The notes: generated from the letters alone by a model not told the origin. A DNA stretch of 64,000 bases from Galerina marginata (GCA_023014335.1 JAECYW010000003.1:248001-312000), one strand, 5' to 3'; shown: positions 34,801 through 47,501, counted from the stretch's first letter. Numbers and translations: made by a program.

Positions 34801-36405
34801 TATATTTTCAGTATCAGCAACATTTAATACTGATGTTTTGAAGAATGTTTCTAGAATTCAATATTAGTGTATAAGTCAAAGCTGATGCCGAAGCCGAAAC
34901 CAAACCCGTCAGAACGAGCCCGAGACCAGCCAAAATGATTGAGAACTGAATGAGTTATTGCCAATTTCGATGAATTTCGCGAAATTGGCCATAACTCATT
35001 CAATTCTGGCTCAGAAAATGTGTCCTTGGGCTTGTTTTGAAGGCTATGAGTATGTGATTTGTTCCCGTTCCCTTTCCCATGGCGCTTTTAGGTATGCCGA
35101 ACCCGCGGGTATGTCAGTGACTACCTGTTGCCGAAGCCGTAGGTAAACCCGAAGCCGAAGCCGACATTTGCTGGGTGATCAGGTAATTGACAATGCCACA
35201 ATTAACAATGGTTACTGGCATGGTTTACCCGTCAAAACGAGCCCGAGACTGACCAAAATGGCTGAGCACTGAATGAGTTATTGCTGATTTCGATGAATTT
35301 CACGAAATTGGCTGTAACTCGGTCAGTTCTGGCTCAAAAAATGTGTTCCTTTGCTTGTTTTAAAGATCATAAATATACGACGTGTTCCCGTTCCCTTTTC
35401 CGTGACTTATTTTGGGTATGCCGAACCCACGGGTATTTAAGCGCCTACCTGTGGCCGATGCCGATGCCAAAACCGAAGCCGACATTTGCTGTGTAATCAC
35501 CTATTTAACAATACCGAAGATAAGGATCGTTACTGGCACAGGTTCAGCCATTTAAAATGAGCCTGAGACCAGCCAAATGGTTGAGCTGAATCAGTTATTG
35601 CCGATTTCGATGAATTTCACAGAATTGGCCATACCTCATTCAATTCTGGCTCAAAAAAGTGTTCTTTGGCTTGTTTTGAAGGTTATCAGTATGCGAGTCG
35701 TTCCCGTTCCCTTTCCCCTGACTTGTTTTGGGTTTGCCAAACCCGCGGGTATCTCAGCGCCTACCCGTAGCCAAAGCCGTAGCCGTGAATCAGTGATGAG
35801 TATGGTTGCGAATTTGCTGAAGCCGATGCCAGTGCCAAAGCCGAGAATCGTATATGTAGCCGAACCTGTCTCCTGTGTTAGTTAACATACTTGCATTTCC
35901 CTAGGCGCCAAGCCGAAGCCGAGGCCATCTTTGAAGTTTGCTCAAAGTTATGAGGCCTTGTAGCTGCAAGTCAGTAAGTTTCAATATATATTACATACCT
36001 ATGCTATAATGTAGCTGCAGTCTGCTGAAAAAATGAGCAGGTTGACAATGCCTATCACTGCCAATGCCGAAGCCGAGGCCTCTTCAAGTTCTCACTCATG
36101 ATACTGGCACACTTACTCAATTTATTCTTTTTAAATAGCTACATTATAAATACTAGGACACTATACTATGTATGCCGAAGGACTAATAATTCTCTGAGAG
36201 CATTTGAAAATTTGTACTTGCCGATGCCGTGAGACGAGCAATGCCGAACGGCACCATTTTCAAGGCCGTTCGGGCCCATCTGGGTCTGCCGTGGCCGTGT
36301 CCGCGCTAGGGGCCCGTTCATTGAATTCATTGGCCTCGATTGAGTCGGCACAGTGTAAACGTTCATTCCTTCGATTCATTCGCTACAATGTAGCTTCTCT
36401 ATGTG
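31895..36405. mobile_element. Large palindromic CACATAG element 2 (4.5 kb, non-coding)
   Basis: The left end (C)CACATAGAGAAGCTACATTG (31895-) is mirrored by ...CAATGTAGCTTCTCTATGTG ending at 36405. About 170 bp of the ends match with about two mismatches by eye. The whole element is a giant inverted repeat: the left arm, to about 33870, reads GGCTTCGGC and carries ~330-bp units in minus orientation; the right arm, from about 34840, reads GCCGAAGCC with units at about 34930, 35260 and 35570 in plus orientation. The ~970-bp spacer contains the same AT-rich block (34067-34340) found in element 1 at 21560-21835. There is no transposase or ORF with meaning, and no target duplication at the ends. 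Confidence 0.87.
34015..34067. repeat. Perfect-like hairpin in the spacer of palindromic element 2
   Basis: GAAGGTTTCTTACCGGAGGC and its near-inverse GCCTCTGGTAAGAAAACCTTC face each other across a ~12-bp loop (CTTTTAGAAAGT). It is absent from the homologous block of element 1, so it is a later insertion or a fold-back end. Confidence 0.75.
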
Positions 36406-36499
36406 TGAATTAGCGTGCACCAATTAGGCAGATCTACGAGTGTGGTGAGGTGAGGGTTATCCGAGTGCCCTGGAATTTTGTTCGTGGGAACTTTCTAAG

Positions 36500-38300
36500 G
36501 TGGTCTTGATCAACATCGATCAAACGGCTTGCTCGACATCCGCCACGTTGAACAAGTACGCTCAGCTCCAGATACCCTTTCCCTCGAAAGAACTCAATGC
36601 TGTCATCTCACGTTGTCTCTCTCCTTCCGCTTCTACACTACCACTTTGTCGACTGTGACTCGAGAACTAGAGGATCACGACGCTGCAATTAGCCCATGGA
36701 CCACCACCCGCTGCGGATGCGCAGCCTCAGTGTCCCTGATCTAGCCCAGTGATAATGCTCCTCTGACTCTCATTCAGTCTTGAAGAGATTGTATCGCCAT
36801 GCTACCTTTGAGAGATAAATCGCCTTTCCCCTCCGGAGTGCTTACCATAGGGTCTGGGGTGACTTTATGCCTCGTGCTAGGGGAGTCATTCATTCGCTTT
36901 TTGCTTGCTCTATCGTGGCATTGTTGCATTGATCCACCACAAACCAATAGATAACTACTGGAGGAAAGATGGTATCAGGCGAACAACCTTGTACGTCTCT
37001 CCTGCTCGTCTTTCTGTTCCATAAAGACTCATTCTACAGGAGTATCGACCCAGTCCATCCGATGTGGTGACTAATCAGAACTCATTCTACTTATTGCGCG
37101 AGACGTCGCATACACGTAGAACCTGAGTCGTCCAGGTACGATATCATCCTTGCTGCTCCAGCAACGTATCACTCATCCGTCTCTTTGATGTTCCACAGGT
37201 AATAACCTTCTGCGTTTCATATTCTGGCGAGTATTTTTCTTTCATCTTCACCTCGATCTAGCTCGATCTCTCATGATATCGGTAGGACCCGTGGATTTAA
37301 AACCGTCAATACAGGTCCTTCTTACGGTTGAACCTCGTTTCTCCGTGAAATGTAGTATGTACCCAATGTGCCTTTTGCCCGATCTTTTCATCTTATCTTG
37401 TTATCCTCATTTGACTCGATAAGTCCAGCTTTTATCGCATTGCCCGCTCTGAGGCTCATCTCGGTATGTCTCCAGACCGACGTCCCACGAGGTAACCACG
37501 CTCTTCGAATCAATTGTAATCGCGTTCGACATTGTGACATTTCCACTAGCGTTTACAATAATAACGAGCCAGAAGGTTAGATTCAAGCGTTCAGCCACTT
37601 GCTAGTGACCATCAGGACACGAGTTCTTGTCTGTTACCTCCTGACATTTTGAAGGAAAAGTTGTACTTGAAGGTCCCATCTCGTGCGTTGTGTCTTACAT
37701 ATTTTTTTCTTCATTTTCGTACTTGATTTCTAATAATATGATTTTAGTAGGATGCTCAACTCTGATGGTACTGGATCCGCATCTTGAACACGGACGAGCT
37801 TTGCCTTCCGTGTTCCGATTGTCTGTCCTCATGGGATCGTATCCGCGTGGGCGTCTGATACGTAAGGTCTGGCGACCTTTCATCATACCTGAGAAACGGC
37901 ATTTCCTGTCCATTTGCTGTGATAATCGATCATCGCTTCTACAGAGACGTTCTCTCTTTGACCGCCATTATGCTGTGCCGAATCTCTGGCCCACATCTCA
38001 GATGCGTGTTCGCCTCTGCCTAGATGTAGGAAAGCGATCACTGGAAATTTCCGGCATCGCAAATGGTGGCCAATTGCGAAGAAACGCCTCGACAAGGAGC
38101 CCCGGACTTCATCTTAACTTTTCCCTCTATGATTCAGGATCTCGAGAACTCTCCCACTAGTTACTGGTATTGGCGCACATCCGGTCGATTATGTCTTTCT
38201 TGGTCCTTTCACTACTTGAAGCTCGGTTTGATTCTATTAGACCTCTGAACATGGGCTGGATCACGGCGGTAAACCGTCAACACGCATCTAACAACATTTC
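36500..38300 (+). pseudogene. Decayed spliced locus, copy 1
   Basis: The block matches 41315-43230 in the same order: AACATCGATCAAACGGC (36511 / 41330), CATGGACCACC-like and TGCGCAGCCTCA (about 36700 / 41550), GGTAATAACC (37198 / 42146), TTTTGCCCGA...TTTTCATCTTATCT (37374 / 42467), AGCCAGAAGGTTAGATTCAA (37568 / 42661) and TGGATCCGCATCT (37773 / 42900). The conserved pieces are exon-sized and bounded by GT and AG, as in a multi-exon gene. Peptides such as FPSKELN-VISR-LSPSA are weakly F-box-like, but stops and shifts occur in every frame. I do not recognise a product with any confidence. Confidence 0.45.
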
Positions 38301-41300
38301 CGGTCTTCGGCGAATCGTATCCATCCCCTGGTACGCTTTCCCCGACGTTTTAACCTCACCTCGTTTTTCTCACTTGATTCTTCTTCACCCTTCGTAGGTG
38401 CCTGCAATGGCTTTGCTCTTTACTATGCTTATGTCGAATTAATTGATGTAAAAGGTAACGGCATTCTTACCCCATTCTACTTTCAGTCTAATACTCCGAT
38501 ACCGTTCAGGACAACGACTTGCAGGAAGGTTATATTTCGGACACGTCCTGATAATGGTTAAGCCCGGATCTGGCAGTCTCGTCTGTCCCAGGGCATCGCT
38601 ACCTCAGGTAAGTATATCTATCCTACCTTTCTTCTAAGGTAGGGCTCATGCACGATCAACCAGCTATACGTAAGGTGACCGCTACAACCGCAATGGCCCA
38701 TACTTGTGCCTTTCGACTTATCTCAGGAAGAAAGGTGACGATAGAAGTTCACGTTTCGTCTTTCGCGTCTTGACTCTTTCTTATTTCGGCGAGTTTCATT
38801 GGCCTTTTTATCTTTATTTTTCGTTTTTATTTTCGACTTCTGATATCATTTCAGCAGGACGATTAGAAGTGATTTCTAGGCGCAGATAGGCGCAGATGAA
38901 CCTTTATTTTGGGTCCGATTCACGGTCCTCACTGAATCATATCCGCCTCTACGTTTACCTACGGATAAACTCGAGGAAAAAGTGTTCTTTAAACCACTTG
39001 CTCATGATAGACTACCCTATCGTCCGCTTTCATAGTAACATCCTGTCCTTGGGCGCTATTACGTTGCGCCAAATTTCTGTCCTACATCTCAGTCGCATTT
39101 TCGCTTCTGTCCAGTTGTAGGACAGTATTTCGGGATGTCGCAAAATCTGGCGCCCAAGTTGCAAACAGATGCCTTAAATAAAGCTCCCATAGATAAAGAT
39201 TTGACACCTCCGCCTTGTACTAGCGATTCTAGACCACGAACAATTTGCCACCGGAATTGCCGCATATCCTGTGTTCAGCTGACATGCATTTCTGTCGTTA
39301 GGCACTTCGGGCTACACTAGAGAAGTCGAGCGCGGCACAATTGCTGGAGAAATGAGTTGTCGTTAAATAGCTTTTGTGAGAAGAATTATAGGATTGTGAG
39401 CGACCGACTGGAGTGGAGCCACATCCAGCCCGAGAGGACATTTTCAGAGCAGCCGATCTGGTGCTAATCTTTCAGGAGCGATATTACACCTTAAAAGCGG
39501 ATAGAAACCTCTCAACAAATTCTCAGGCATATAATACCACGACCAGTTGTCAGATATAATTAGTACCCCTAGGACATTGAGGACACTTGGGCTACCTGAT
39601 CACGGGAAAATTCGGACCAAGGCGCTGTGGTTGTTCGCAACAAGGAAGGGACAGAGCTGAAGAGGATCATATCATGCAGGCTGCAATACTGAAAAAAAAA
39701 AAAGGGAGGTACAAGAACGAGAGACAAGGGGTCGCGCGACGTGATCTCGAGGACGAAGGCACGTTGGACTCGATTGAATGCATTCGAATGTTTTGACTTA
39801 ACTTAGAAGCCTCTTCAACGTTGTTACTTATCTTCAGTGCAGGTTTACAGGAGCGATTGATAAGTCCCTCATAAAAAAGAATAATAATACCGTGTGAATA
39901 TTATCAACTCCTCTGGATCATCGATCAACCCCAGTGAAAGTCGACTCTGAGTTTAGCCGCAGATATCCGCAAAGTATCTGCAGATTCCGGTGACTGTCGG
40001 GACGTCAGAAAGTCGCGGATGAAGTGGGATTTTGTCCCTTTTGCGGATTTTTTTCCGCAAATTTCTGCACTTGAGTCAGGTTTCTCTGCCGTTTCCCCTA
40101 GTTAACCGCAAAACTCTGCGGTAAGCCTCGATTTACAGAAATATACCATTCATTTTTGTACCCCATATCTTCCCCCTTAAATCTGAGAGAATCCGAGAGA
40201 ATCCGAGAAATAAATGTATTATCTGCGTCTACCTGCGTCTACCTGCGCCTATCTACGTCTAGCCGGTACCTACAGCCGCCTGGGCCCAGTCCTCTCAGGA
40301 CTACCCTTGGGCTGACCGTCAACGAAGGGGTTGAAAACTTGTGAATTTCATTGAGATCGGATGGAATGTATTAGATGAATGGCATTACCTTCACCCCAGC
40401 TTCATCGATGCAGCTAATCCAAGCTTTCACAGTCGCTCTGAGCCAATTACTACTGCCTTGATTCAGTATAAGTATGATAAGCAAAAAATAAACGACGCAC
40501 CTGACAATTTGCGGTCAATACAGCAAATCGAAATCGCGTCAGAGAGCTTTAGGTATAATTGCGCGGATAAGAGGAATGTCATTGAAGTGTCAGCGAAGAA
40601 GAATTCCATCAAATCGTAAAACCACATACCGGCATGGAATAGATAGAAATCCAACGTTGCATAAGAAGCCGCTCGAGCCGATACAGAGTCTACGAAAGGA
40701 GATGCTGGTGATGAGCCGAGGGCCTGGCATACAACTACTCGAGTATGGTGAGACTTGCTCACCTTGCAGTAAACGGGCGCATATATGCAGAAGAAACGGT
40801 TGGATGGACCACTTGGAGGCTATAAGATAGTGTATCAAAACTTCGAGAGTGCATACAGTCGCCTGTACAGATAACGATTAGTGTACACTCGTCTAGAAGA
40901 AAACCAAACTCACATCAAGTCCCTCAGTCAAACTCTGCACGCTTATGAGTGCCCAAACCTCCACCTACGATGCCTAGAGAGTTTTGATACGACTGCGAGG
41001 GGCCCCGCGGCACGGCAGAGCAACGTGCAGGAGGAGGAGACAGAGTGGGCGGAAGCAGGGGAGATGGGGGAAGGAAGGAAGGAGAGGATGTGGAGGTTCT
41101 TGAATGCCTTGGATATATATACGATTTCCCCAGTACTTGTCCTGTCGACTCTGCGGAACGAATGGCGGATAGAAAATGGAAAGTTGAGATGATAGTTGAC
41201 CAAAAGCAGTCAAGAAAGACCCGTGGCAGGAAATCTCGGAGAGCGGCGGATATTCGCCGATTTTGTCCTTCTATGCCGATATTTGCAGCTCCGCGCGGAA
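38300..41300. other. Intergenic, no supportable gene
   Basis: Short ORFs only. At 39955-40140 there is a cluster of CCGCA words (ATCCGCAAA, TTTGCGGATTTTTTTCCGCAAA, ACCGCAAAACTCTGCGGT) forming small inverted repeats. An ACCTGCGTCT motif is repeated at about 40220-40262. The stretch 40300-41200 contains ORFs on both strands (up to 103 codons) without domains. Confidence 0.4.
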
Positions 41301-41314
41301 CTGTGCAGAGTCGA

Positions 41315-43230
41315 TTTTCACTGGGCGATCAACATCGATCAAACGGCGTGCTCGACACCCTCCACGTTGAGCAAGCCAGCTCAGCTTCGGATACATTCCC
41401 CTCAAAAGAACCCGTATTGTCAACTCACGTCATCTCTCGCTCCCCTTCTGCCTTCACGCTGCTACTTCGTCGACTGCCACTCACCGAGAACTCGAGAGTC
41501 AAGGATCACAACGCTGCTAGTAGCTCATGGACTACCTCCCGCTACGCATGCGCAGCCTCAACGTCCATGGGCTAACTCTGCATGTAAGATCCTTTGACTC
41601 TCAATAAGTCTCGAAGAGATCGTATCCCGATCATGCATGGTGGGGAAAATCGTGGTTTTGCCTGCGGAGTGCATATCAAAGGGGTCTGGGGGGATTTACC
41701 ACGTTTTGGGCCTCTTCCCCGTCGTATTAGGCGAGTCTCTCCTTCTTTATTTGCTTGATCCATCGTGTCGTTGCTTACCGCAAACCGATAGATGACTGCC
41801 TGAGGAACCATTTTTATCGGTCAAACTTGTACATACGTCTCACTCCTGCTCGTCGTCCTGTGCCATGGACACCATTCACAGGACCATTGAACCGGTGCTT
41901 CTACATCCGGCGCTATCAACGAATTGGAAATCATTATGTTGAACGGGACAGCGCATAAGTGTACGTCCTGGGTCGTCTCAGGTTTCTTTGTGATGCTCCG
42001 ACATTCCAGTGAGTTTATCTCAGTTACTGCTCACTCTTTCCACCGATTTCATCACCATTTCAGATACTCTACATTCAGGTACAACATCGCCCTTGCCACT
42101 GTGACGAGGGACAACACCTGGGTGCGCCTCTTCGACGTTCGGACTGGTAATAACCTTTGTGTGACTTATTCCAGATTTCTCTCGACCCAGATGTGAATTT
42201 ATTATACACTCGTGCATCCAGATTGAGAAGTTAACGAGTACGATTCAGGTGTACGGGCCTGTCCTTGTTCGTTTCAGACATACTTTGGAGGCATACAACG
42301 TGATAATTCTTACTGCGGTAAGTTTGATTTAACAATTTTTCTTTCATCTTCGCCTCTCTCTGGCGATTTCGCCGGGACCCTGAATTTGGAGACTTCAACA
42401 GATGTCCTTCTCAAAATCGAGCCTCGTTTCTTGGTCGTCTACGATAGAAGGTAGCGTTCTGTATCTTTTGCCCGACGTTTTCATCTTATCTCGTTATTCT
42501 TATTCGACTCGACAAGTCCAGCTGTTATCGTATCCCTCGCCCTCAGGCTGGTCTCTATATTTCTCCAGACCTACCATCCCATGAGGTAACTGCGCTCTTT
42601 GAATCAGTCGGAATGGTGTTCACCATTCTGACATTTCCGCTAGCGTTCAGAATAATAAAGAACCAGAAGGTTAGATTCAATCGGTCAGACACATCCTACT
42701 GCCAAATCTAATGGGGCCCACTCTTTCCCTCCTAGTCCTCAGTTTTTAGCGTCTCATTTCTGCCTGATTGAAGGAAATACTGTGGTTGAAATTCATCGTT
42801 TTGCGCCTTGTTTCTCTTATTTCTTTTACCGATCTTTTCTTCGTTTTCGTACTCGAGTTCTAATATGATTTCAGTAGGACGCTTACTTCGCATAGCTTTG
42901 GATCCGCATCTAGAACAGAGCTGGGCCTTGACTCAGAGTGTCACAATTCTGTGCCCAGAGGATCGTATCTACTTGAACGTTTTATGCAAACCCTGGCGAC
43001 CTTTCTCGAATCCAAAAACCAGTGTTCTCTATCTGTCGACTCGTTCTCAAGTAGCTGGTGATCGATCATTGCTTCTTCAGTGACGTTCTTTCTCTGGCCG
43101 CCATTATGCTGTCCAAAATTTCTGGCCTACTTCTCAGTGGCATTTTTCGCCTCTGCCTAGCAGTAGTACAGTAATAAGGCGGACTGAGTACCATTAATAG
43201 CGGCCAAAGTGCAGAGAGACGCCATGATGT
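41315..43230 (+). pseudogene. Decayed spliced locus, copy 2
   Basis: Homologue of 36500-38300 with slightly better frames. At about 42081-42147 a clean exon reads YNIALATVTRDNTWVRLFDVRTG and ends at G|GTAATA, a donor kept in copy 1. Another stretch reads DVLLKIEPRFLVVYDR (about 42405-42450). This pattern (short beta-strand-like segments, an N-terminal FPSKE region) would fit a decayed F-box or propeller-type protein, but this is a guess. Several stops separate the pieces in every frame. Confidence 0.4.
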
Positions 43231-43489
43231 ACCCCTTCTCTTTCTTTTCCAATGATTTTGACTCTCGGACGAACTCCCACTTGCCACGCGTACTGGCAGA
43301 TGTTTGTTCTCGGCCGTTACCGTCTTTCTCTTATTGGGCGCTTCCAGACTACCTTTTTAATTGGACTCTTGGTCTTGATCATGGGTACCTCAGTTCAGAT
43401 TCGCTTTGACTCGTGCGCATTCGGTAAATACTCTGGTTTTTCGTCCTCGAGCACATTCTCATTCTTTTGCTCAAATATTTCTCGGCATG

Positions 43490-43640
43490 TAGGAAGTCCG
43501 CCGGGTACGTCGGTCACTGCCGAACAGGAATGTCCTAACCGTTAAGAGAATAGTAAGCTCACATGTTCCTCTACGACTATTAATATTCGCATCTCCTGAC
43601 TTCTAAAGATCCTTAGTCGCCGTCAGATCAAGTTTGACTG
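43490..43640 (+). repeat. Upstream block of the seven-helix gene duplication, copy A
   Basis: It contains TCGGTCACTGCC, AGTAAGCTCACATGTTC and CCGTCAGATCAA. It matches about 47040-47210 and 51590-51760, which precede the second and third genes, so promoter-distal DNA was duplicated with the genes. Confidence 0.55.
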
Positions 43641-43979
43641 CCCTTTTGGATTAAATTCGGATACCATTCAATACTCCCCCAAAATAAGTGCTCCAGCGGG
43701 GCTTGGCGGAAGTGGTGAGTGTTGTTCTCATTCTCGCTTTCCTCTTCGATAGCGACGTATCTCAAGCCCTATTCTTGATTTTAAAGGCGCCTTTCTTTGA
43801 GTTGTAGGTTGAGAAATTTACGCCTTTTGCTTGACAGGATTAAAAAAGCGCAGAAAGGGTTCTGCAGTTACAGTCAGTTTCCAGATCAAATGAATCATTA
43901 CCTTTCGATGGCGCGATTGATATCTGATTTATCATTTGATTCTAATAAGCTGTATACCTAACATGGACTAGACGCGATC

Positions 43980-43985
43980 TATAAA
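43980..43985 (+). promoter_or_regulatory. TATA box of seven-helix gene A
   Basis: TATAAAGC, about 99 bp upstream of the ATG. It is conserved in position and context (followed by TCG and a GAGCAAA motif) at 47496-47501 and 52059-52066 in the paralogues. Confidence 0.65.
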
Positions 43986-44078
43986 GCGTCGACGCGTTGA
44001 GCAAAGCACTAAGCCCATCATTGCGTTCAGTGTCAGTTTCTTGGTGTTGGTGCACCTTATTTTACTACACTCGCCAAC

Positions 44079-45144
44079 ATGCTCGGCGTCAACAACACAG
44101 TTCATTTCTGGCCATTATTAGCCACCATTGCCTCGTCCATGGCTTACACCGTCGTAATCTCACTTTACTCGAGCTGTTTCCGAGCACTTATGAAGGGAGT
44201 TCCCTTATCCTCGACAAGAAAGCGACGATTTATGTTCATCTATATCAGTCTTCTACTGGTGTTAACGACGTGGTCACTAGAACAACAGCTCTATTCCGTC
44301 ATATCTTCACTCTTTTACACATACTCGTCGCACGCTTTCATCTTAAACGGTGGCTGGCTGGAAGAAATCCCTCTATTCCTTGTCTTGCTGATTTTGGCAG
44401 CAGATGGTTTTATGGTGATTTTCCTGCCCTACTCTGCTCTTGACAATTGATGCTTACTTTCAATCAAAGATTTGGCGCTGCTTCATTTTATATCAAAACA
44501 CTGCCACACGCTACCGAATTATGGCCACGGGTATGCTCGTCTTGATTTCTTTAACATCACTTTTTGGTGGGTAGTTCGCCGTTTAACTCTCCTTTTGGAC
44601 CTTCAGTTGACTCAATCCTTCATCCAGGTGCTGGGTTATCTGTTATCCTTATACCGATGGGATTTTCCGCCATATTACCTACTTCTATCTCGATCGCTTC
44701 CAATATTTTCCTTTCAATTCTGATTGTGACCCGACTTCTCTATCACCAAAAATACCTGCGCGGTGTTCTTGGAGTCGGTCACGGGTCGGTGTATACGAGG
44801 ATTATAACTATGTGCGTTGAATCCTGTGCTCTGATTACGTTCTTCATGATGGTCTTTATCATCATGTTTGCCACCGGATGCAAGGGACAGTATGTCCCGT
44901 TGTTCCTCCTCCCGCATATTTGTGTCAGTGTTAGTTCTTCGATTTAAATTCAGCCTTGTCTTAATGCAGATTTCAGGTCATTTCTGCTCTCATGATTGTT
45001 CACCGAGTAGTCCAGGGAAGAGAATCGACTACCACAATTTCCCCGCCATCAGGTATCGTTCATCGGCCAGCATCAGTTCCCATAGACGAAAATATCCGGT
45101 TCAGTACGCCAGTTGCCTCAGAAGTTGCACGTGAAAACGTTTGA
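44079..45144 (+). CDS. Agaricomycete seven-helix membrane protein, copy A
   Basis: The exons are 44079-44414, 44470-44566, 44628-44923 and 44977-45144 (introns 55, 61 and 53 bp), giving 298 residues. All junctions keep frame and fall at the same places in copies B and C. Seven hydrophobic helices are visible, with the motifs AADGFM|IWRCFIL at the first junction, TRLLYHQKYLR after helix 5, MCVESCALI in helix 6, and HIC|VISALMIVHRVVQGRES at the last junction, leading to a polar tail. This is the large fungal family of serpentine membrane proteins of unknown function. The topology resembles receptors, but no ligand or G-protein coupling is established. Tandem paralogues lie at 47597 and 52168, all on the same strand. 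Confidence 0.85.
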
Positions 45145-45149
45145 TGTCG

Positions 45150-46730
45150 ATACAATTCTTATCGAGAGCTATATGAACACCCAAATTCTCTGCCACAATC
45201 ACTCCTTCTACCGGACGATTGAACCGTCCCCCTCCTCTATATGATCTCAGCTCGCTACCTGTTCTCGGTTACCATTCACCGATCACCCAAGAAGTCAGCA
45301 AAAAGAGAACTTTCCCTCACGTATCGGCTAGTCCTAGGAGTTATTTTGTGCATCCTGACGACTCGAGTCCTTGACCATATATTCAGTTCTTGTCGAGTCC
45401 AGAGAAAACCTCGCCTTCAATTTAAAGTGCACAGCAGTGAATTCGACCGCGACTCGGACCTAAGTACTCGTTCTTGTGGCGTGATCTGCATCAAAAAAAA
45501 GGGGTCGATTAATCAATTCAAAGCAAACATTGTACCTTGTTCAATAAACAGAACAGTCATCCTTCATGACGACGGACTCTTGGACAATTCGTTGATTGAT
45601 GCTGGCGAGCAGCCAAAAACGGAAAGATCAAGACGCCATGTGTCAGCGATTGGTGGTGTTTGGACTGGAAGGCTTAGGCCGCCGGCGCCGACAGCCAGGT
45701 CGTCATCAATACTGAGCTCAATGGCAGTGGCAACGAGCTCCGAGTTTTTTATTCATCAACCTTGGAATTTATAAATTATAGCGTAATCTGAACGCCATCT
45801 GGATGCTCTTGTTCGATGGTACTTTCTCTATAACCTGCACCACGCCGTGCTGCAGGTGAGGATGCTCTGGCGTCGGTATAGACATCACGAAAGAAGCCTT
45901 ACTGGAGCTACTACTATGTATCCCACTGCTGGACATGCGAGCCGGTATCGGCGCTTGCGGTTGCTTCTCCGGTGGTCCGTTGTTCTATGTCCGACAGCGC
46001 TCATGGTGAGATAAGGTGTCCATTGGATTCTCAGACTGGACACTATCCTACGTGGACACCACGCCCAAATGACGAGACCCGCACCCTACTTCCGACGACA
46101 GGTCCAACCTTGACAGGAATTCCATTACCAGCTCACCCATTGAGGGTCGGTTTGTGCAGAACGGGTGTCTTCCTACCGCTCGCACCCGCCCAGCCCCCAA
46201 CAGATCCAGCACGTCTCTTACCCCCTCCGCAACGTTTGAACTTCACCACCGGCGGCTGCCCCGCGTGATGGACTGCGCGTTGATTGGCTGATCACAAGGG
46301 CTGATTCTGTCGACGCTTAGGATGCCTACCTGTCGATCCATGCGCATCTGACTATCGGTCATACGTGCGAGGCGGTGGACAATTGGGGAGAGGTGGACCG
46401 GAGATGGATCGTGACGGGCTTATAGGATGCTAGCGGGGGTGCAACACGAGAGAGCTCATTCCGCGTCCTGAAGAAATCGGCGGGACGGAGGTGGAGGTTG
46501 ATCGAGGTTGATCCGGTGAGGGGCGAGGTGACGAGGAGGGTTGAAAGGCCGAAGGGAACGAGGACCTCCGCAGAAGGAGGTACGTTTCGACTTCTGCGTG
46601 CAGTGATCGTTGACATGATTAAGCGCAACGGAAAATGAACTGCGGTGATTGCCAAATCAAGGAGTCGTTGCCTTTCCAAGGGTGATTGATATCAAATCCG
46701 ATTCCCCAATGCACATACCTACAATCATCG
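45150..46730 (+). other. Inter-gene segment with duplicated decayed DNA
   Basis: It holds blocks repeated further along: 45190-45375 matches 50895-51020 (CAAATTCTCTGCCA, CGATTGAACCGTCCC, CGTATCGGCTA, CTAGGAGTTATTTTTGTGC-like); 45640-45740 matches 49520-49640 and 53745-53840; 45970-46350 matches 49890-50160. A 177-codon plus-strand ORF (45241-45774) has no domain and is not conserved in the other copies, so I do not call it a gene. Confidence 0.5.
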
Positions 46731-46734
46731 AGGA

Positions 46735-46985
46735 TGATTTATAGAACTTCGACCTTGAGCAAAGCACATAAATCTGTCCACTGTCCCTCTCTTCGTCCTG
46801 ACGCACTCTATTTGTTCTTACTTCAACCACGCTTGCTAACTTGCTGGTCTACAATGCGGTTTTTTTTTCTGGCCTTGGCTTGGCGCTAGTTTCTCGTCAA
46901 TGGCGTACATGATCGTAATCTCACTTTATTATAGCTAATTTATAGCCCTTTTAAATGGGGTTCCCGGATCTTCGACAAAATGGCA
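46735..46985 (+). pseudogene. Remnant of a fourth seven-helix gene copy
   Basis: It starts with a mutated promoter (TTATAGAACTTCG, then TTGAGCAAAGCAC) like those of copies A-C, followed by CAATGCGGTT, TCTCGTCAATGGCGTACATG and ATCGTAATCTCACTTTA, matching codons for helix 1 of copy B (47630-47690). In-frame stops (TAG) and missing bases break it, and the sequence loses similarity after TCGACAAAA at about 46980. Only the first part of exon 1 survives. Confidence 0.75.
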
Positions 46986-47495
46986 TGGATCGACGATCGT
47001 GGGTGTTAGGTGGTGTTTCCAATACCATCCATCGGCGCCTAATACTGTAATACGACAAACTGCACCAGGGCCATGTCAGCCACCGCCTCGGAAGAAAGTT
47101 CTATTTTTTAGGGAAAGGTAAGCGCGAATGTTCGCCTGTGGTTATATATGCATCTTTCACTTCTAAGATCTATAGTGACCGTCAGATCAAATCGTCCTGT
47201 TTGTGCGGTACTTACATCCGATACCATTCCACCAGATAACTGTTCCGGGGGAAGCTTAGCCAGTCGCTGGAAGTATTGAAAAGCCGAGTCGTATTGATTG
47301 AATTCTTACTTTCCTTGACATTGGCGTAATAATGTCTGCTCCTAAAAGCGCGGAGTATTTCACCCAAATTGCTTCGGAAGGTTAAAGAAGCACGGAAAGT
47401 GATCGACTAGTGATCTCCAGTGACCGTCAAATTACAGGGTCGTCGCTTTTTCACCGGGTGATGATGATTGATTGTTTCTGCCTAGCATATGCCAT

Positions 47496-47501
47496 TATAA
47501 A
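47496..47501 (+). promoter_or_regulatory. TATA box of seven-helix gene B
   Basis: TATAAAGCTTCGCAAAG, about 100 bp upstream of the ATG. Conserved with copies A and C. Confidence 0.65.

Noticed and set aside
45241..45774. 177-codon plus-strand ORF downstream of seven-helix gene A
   Set aside because: The matching DNA after gene B and near 50.9 kb is not open, no domain is visible, and composition looks non-coding.
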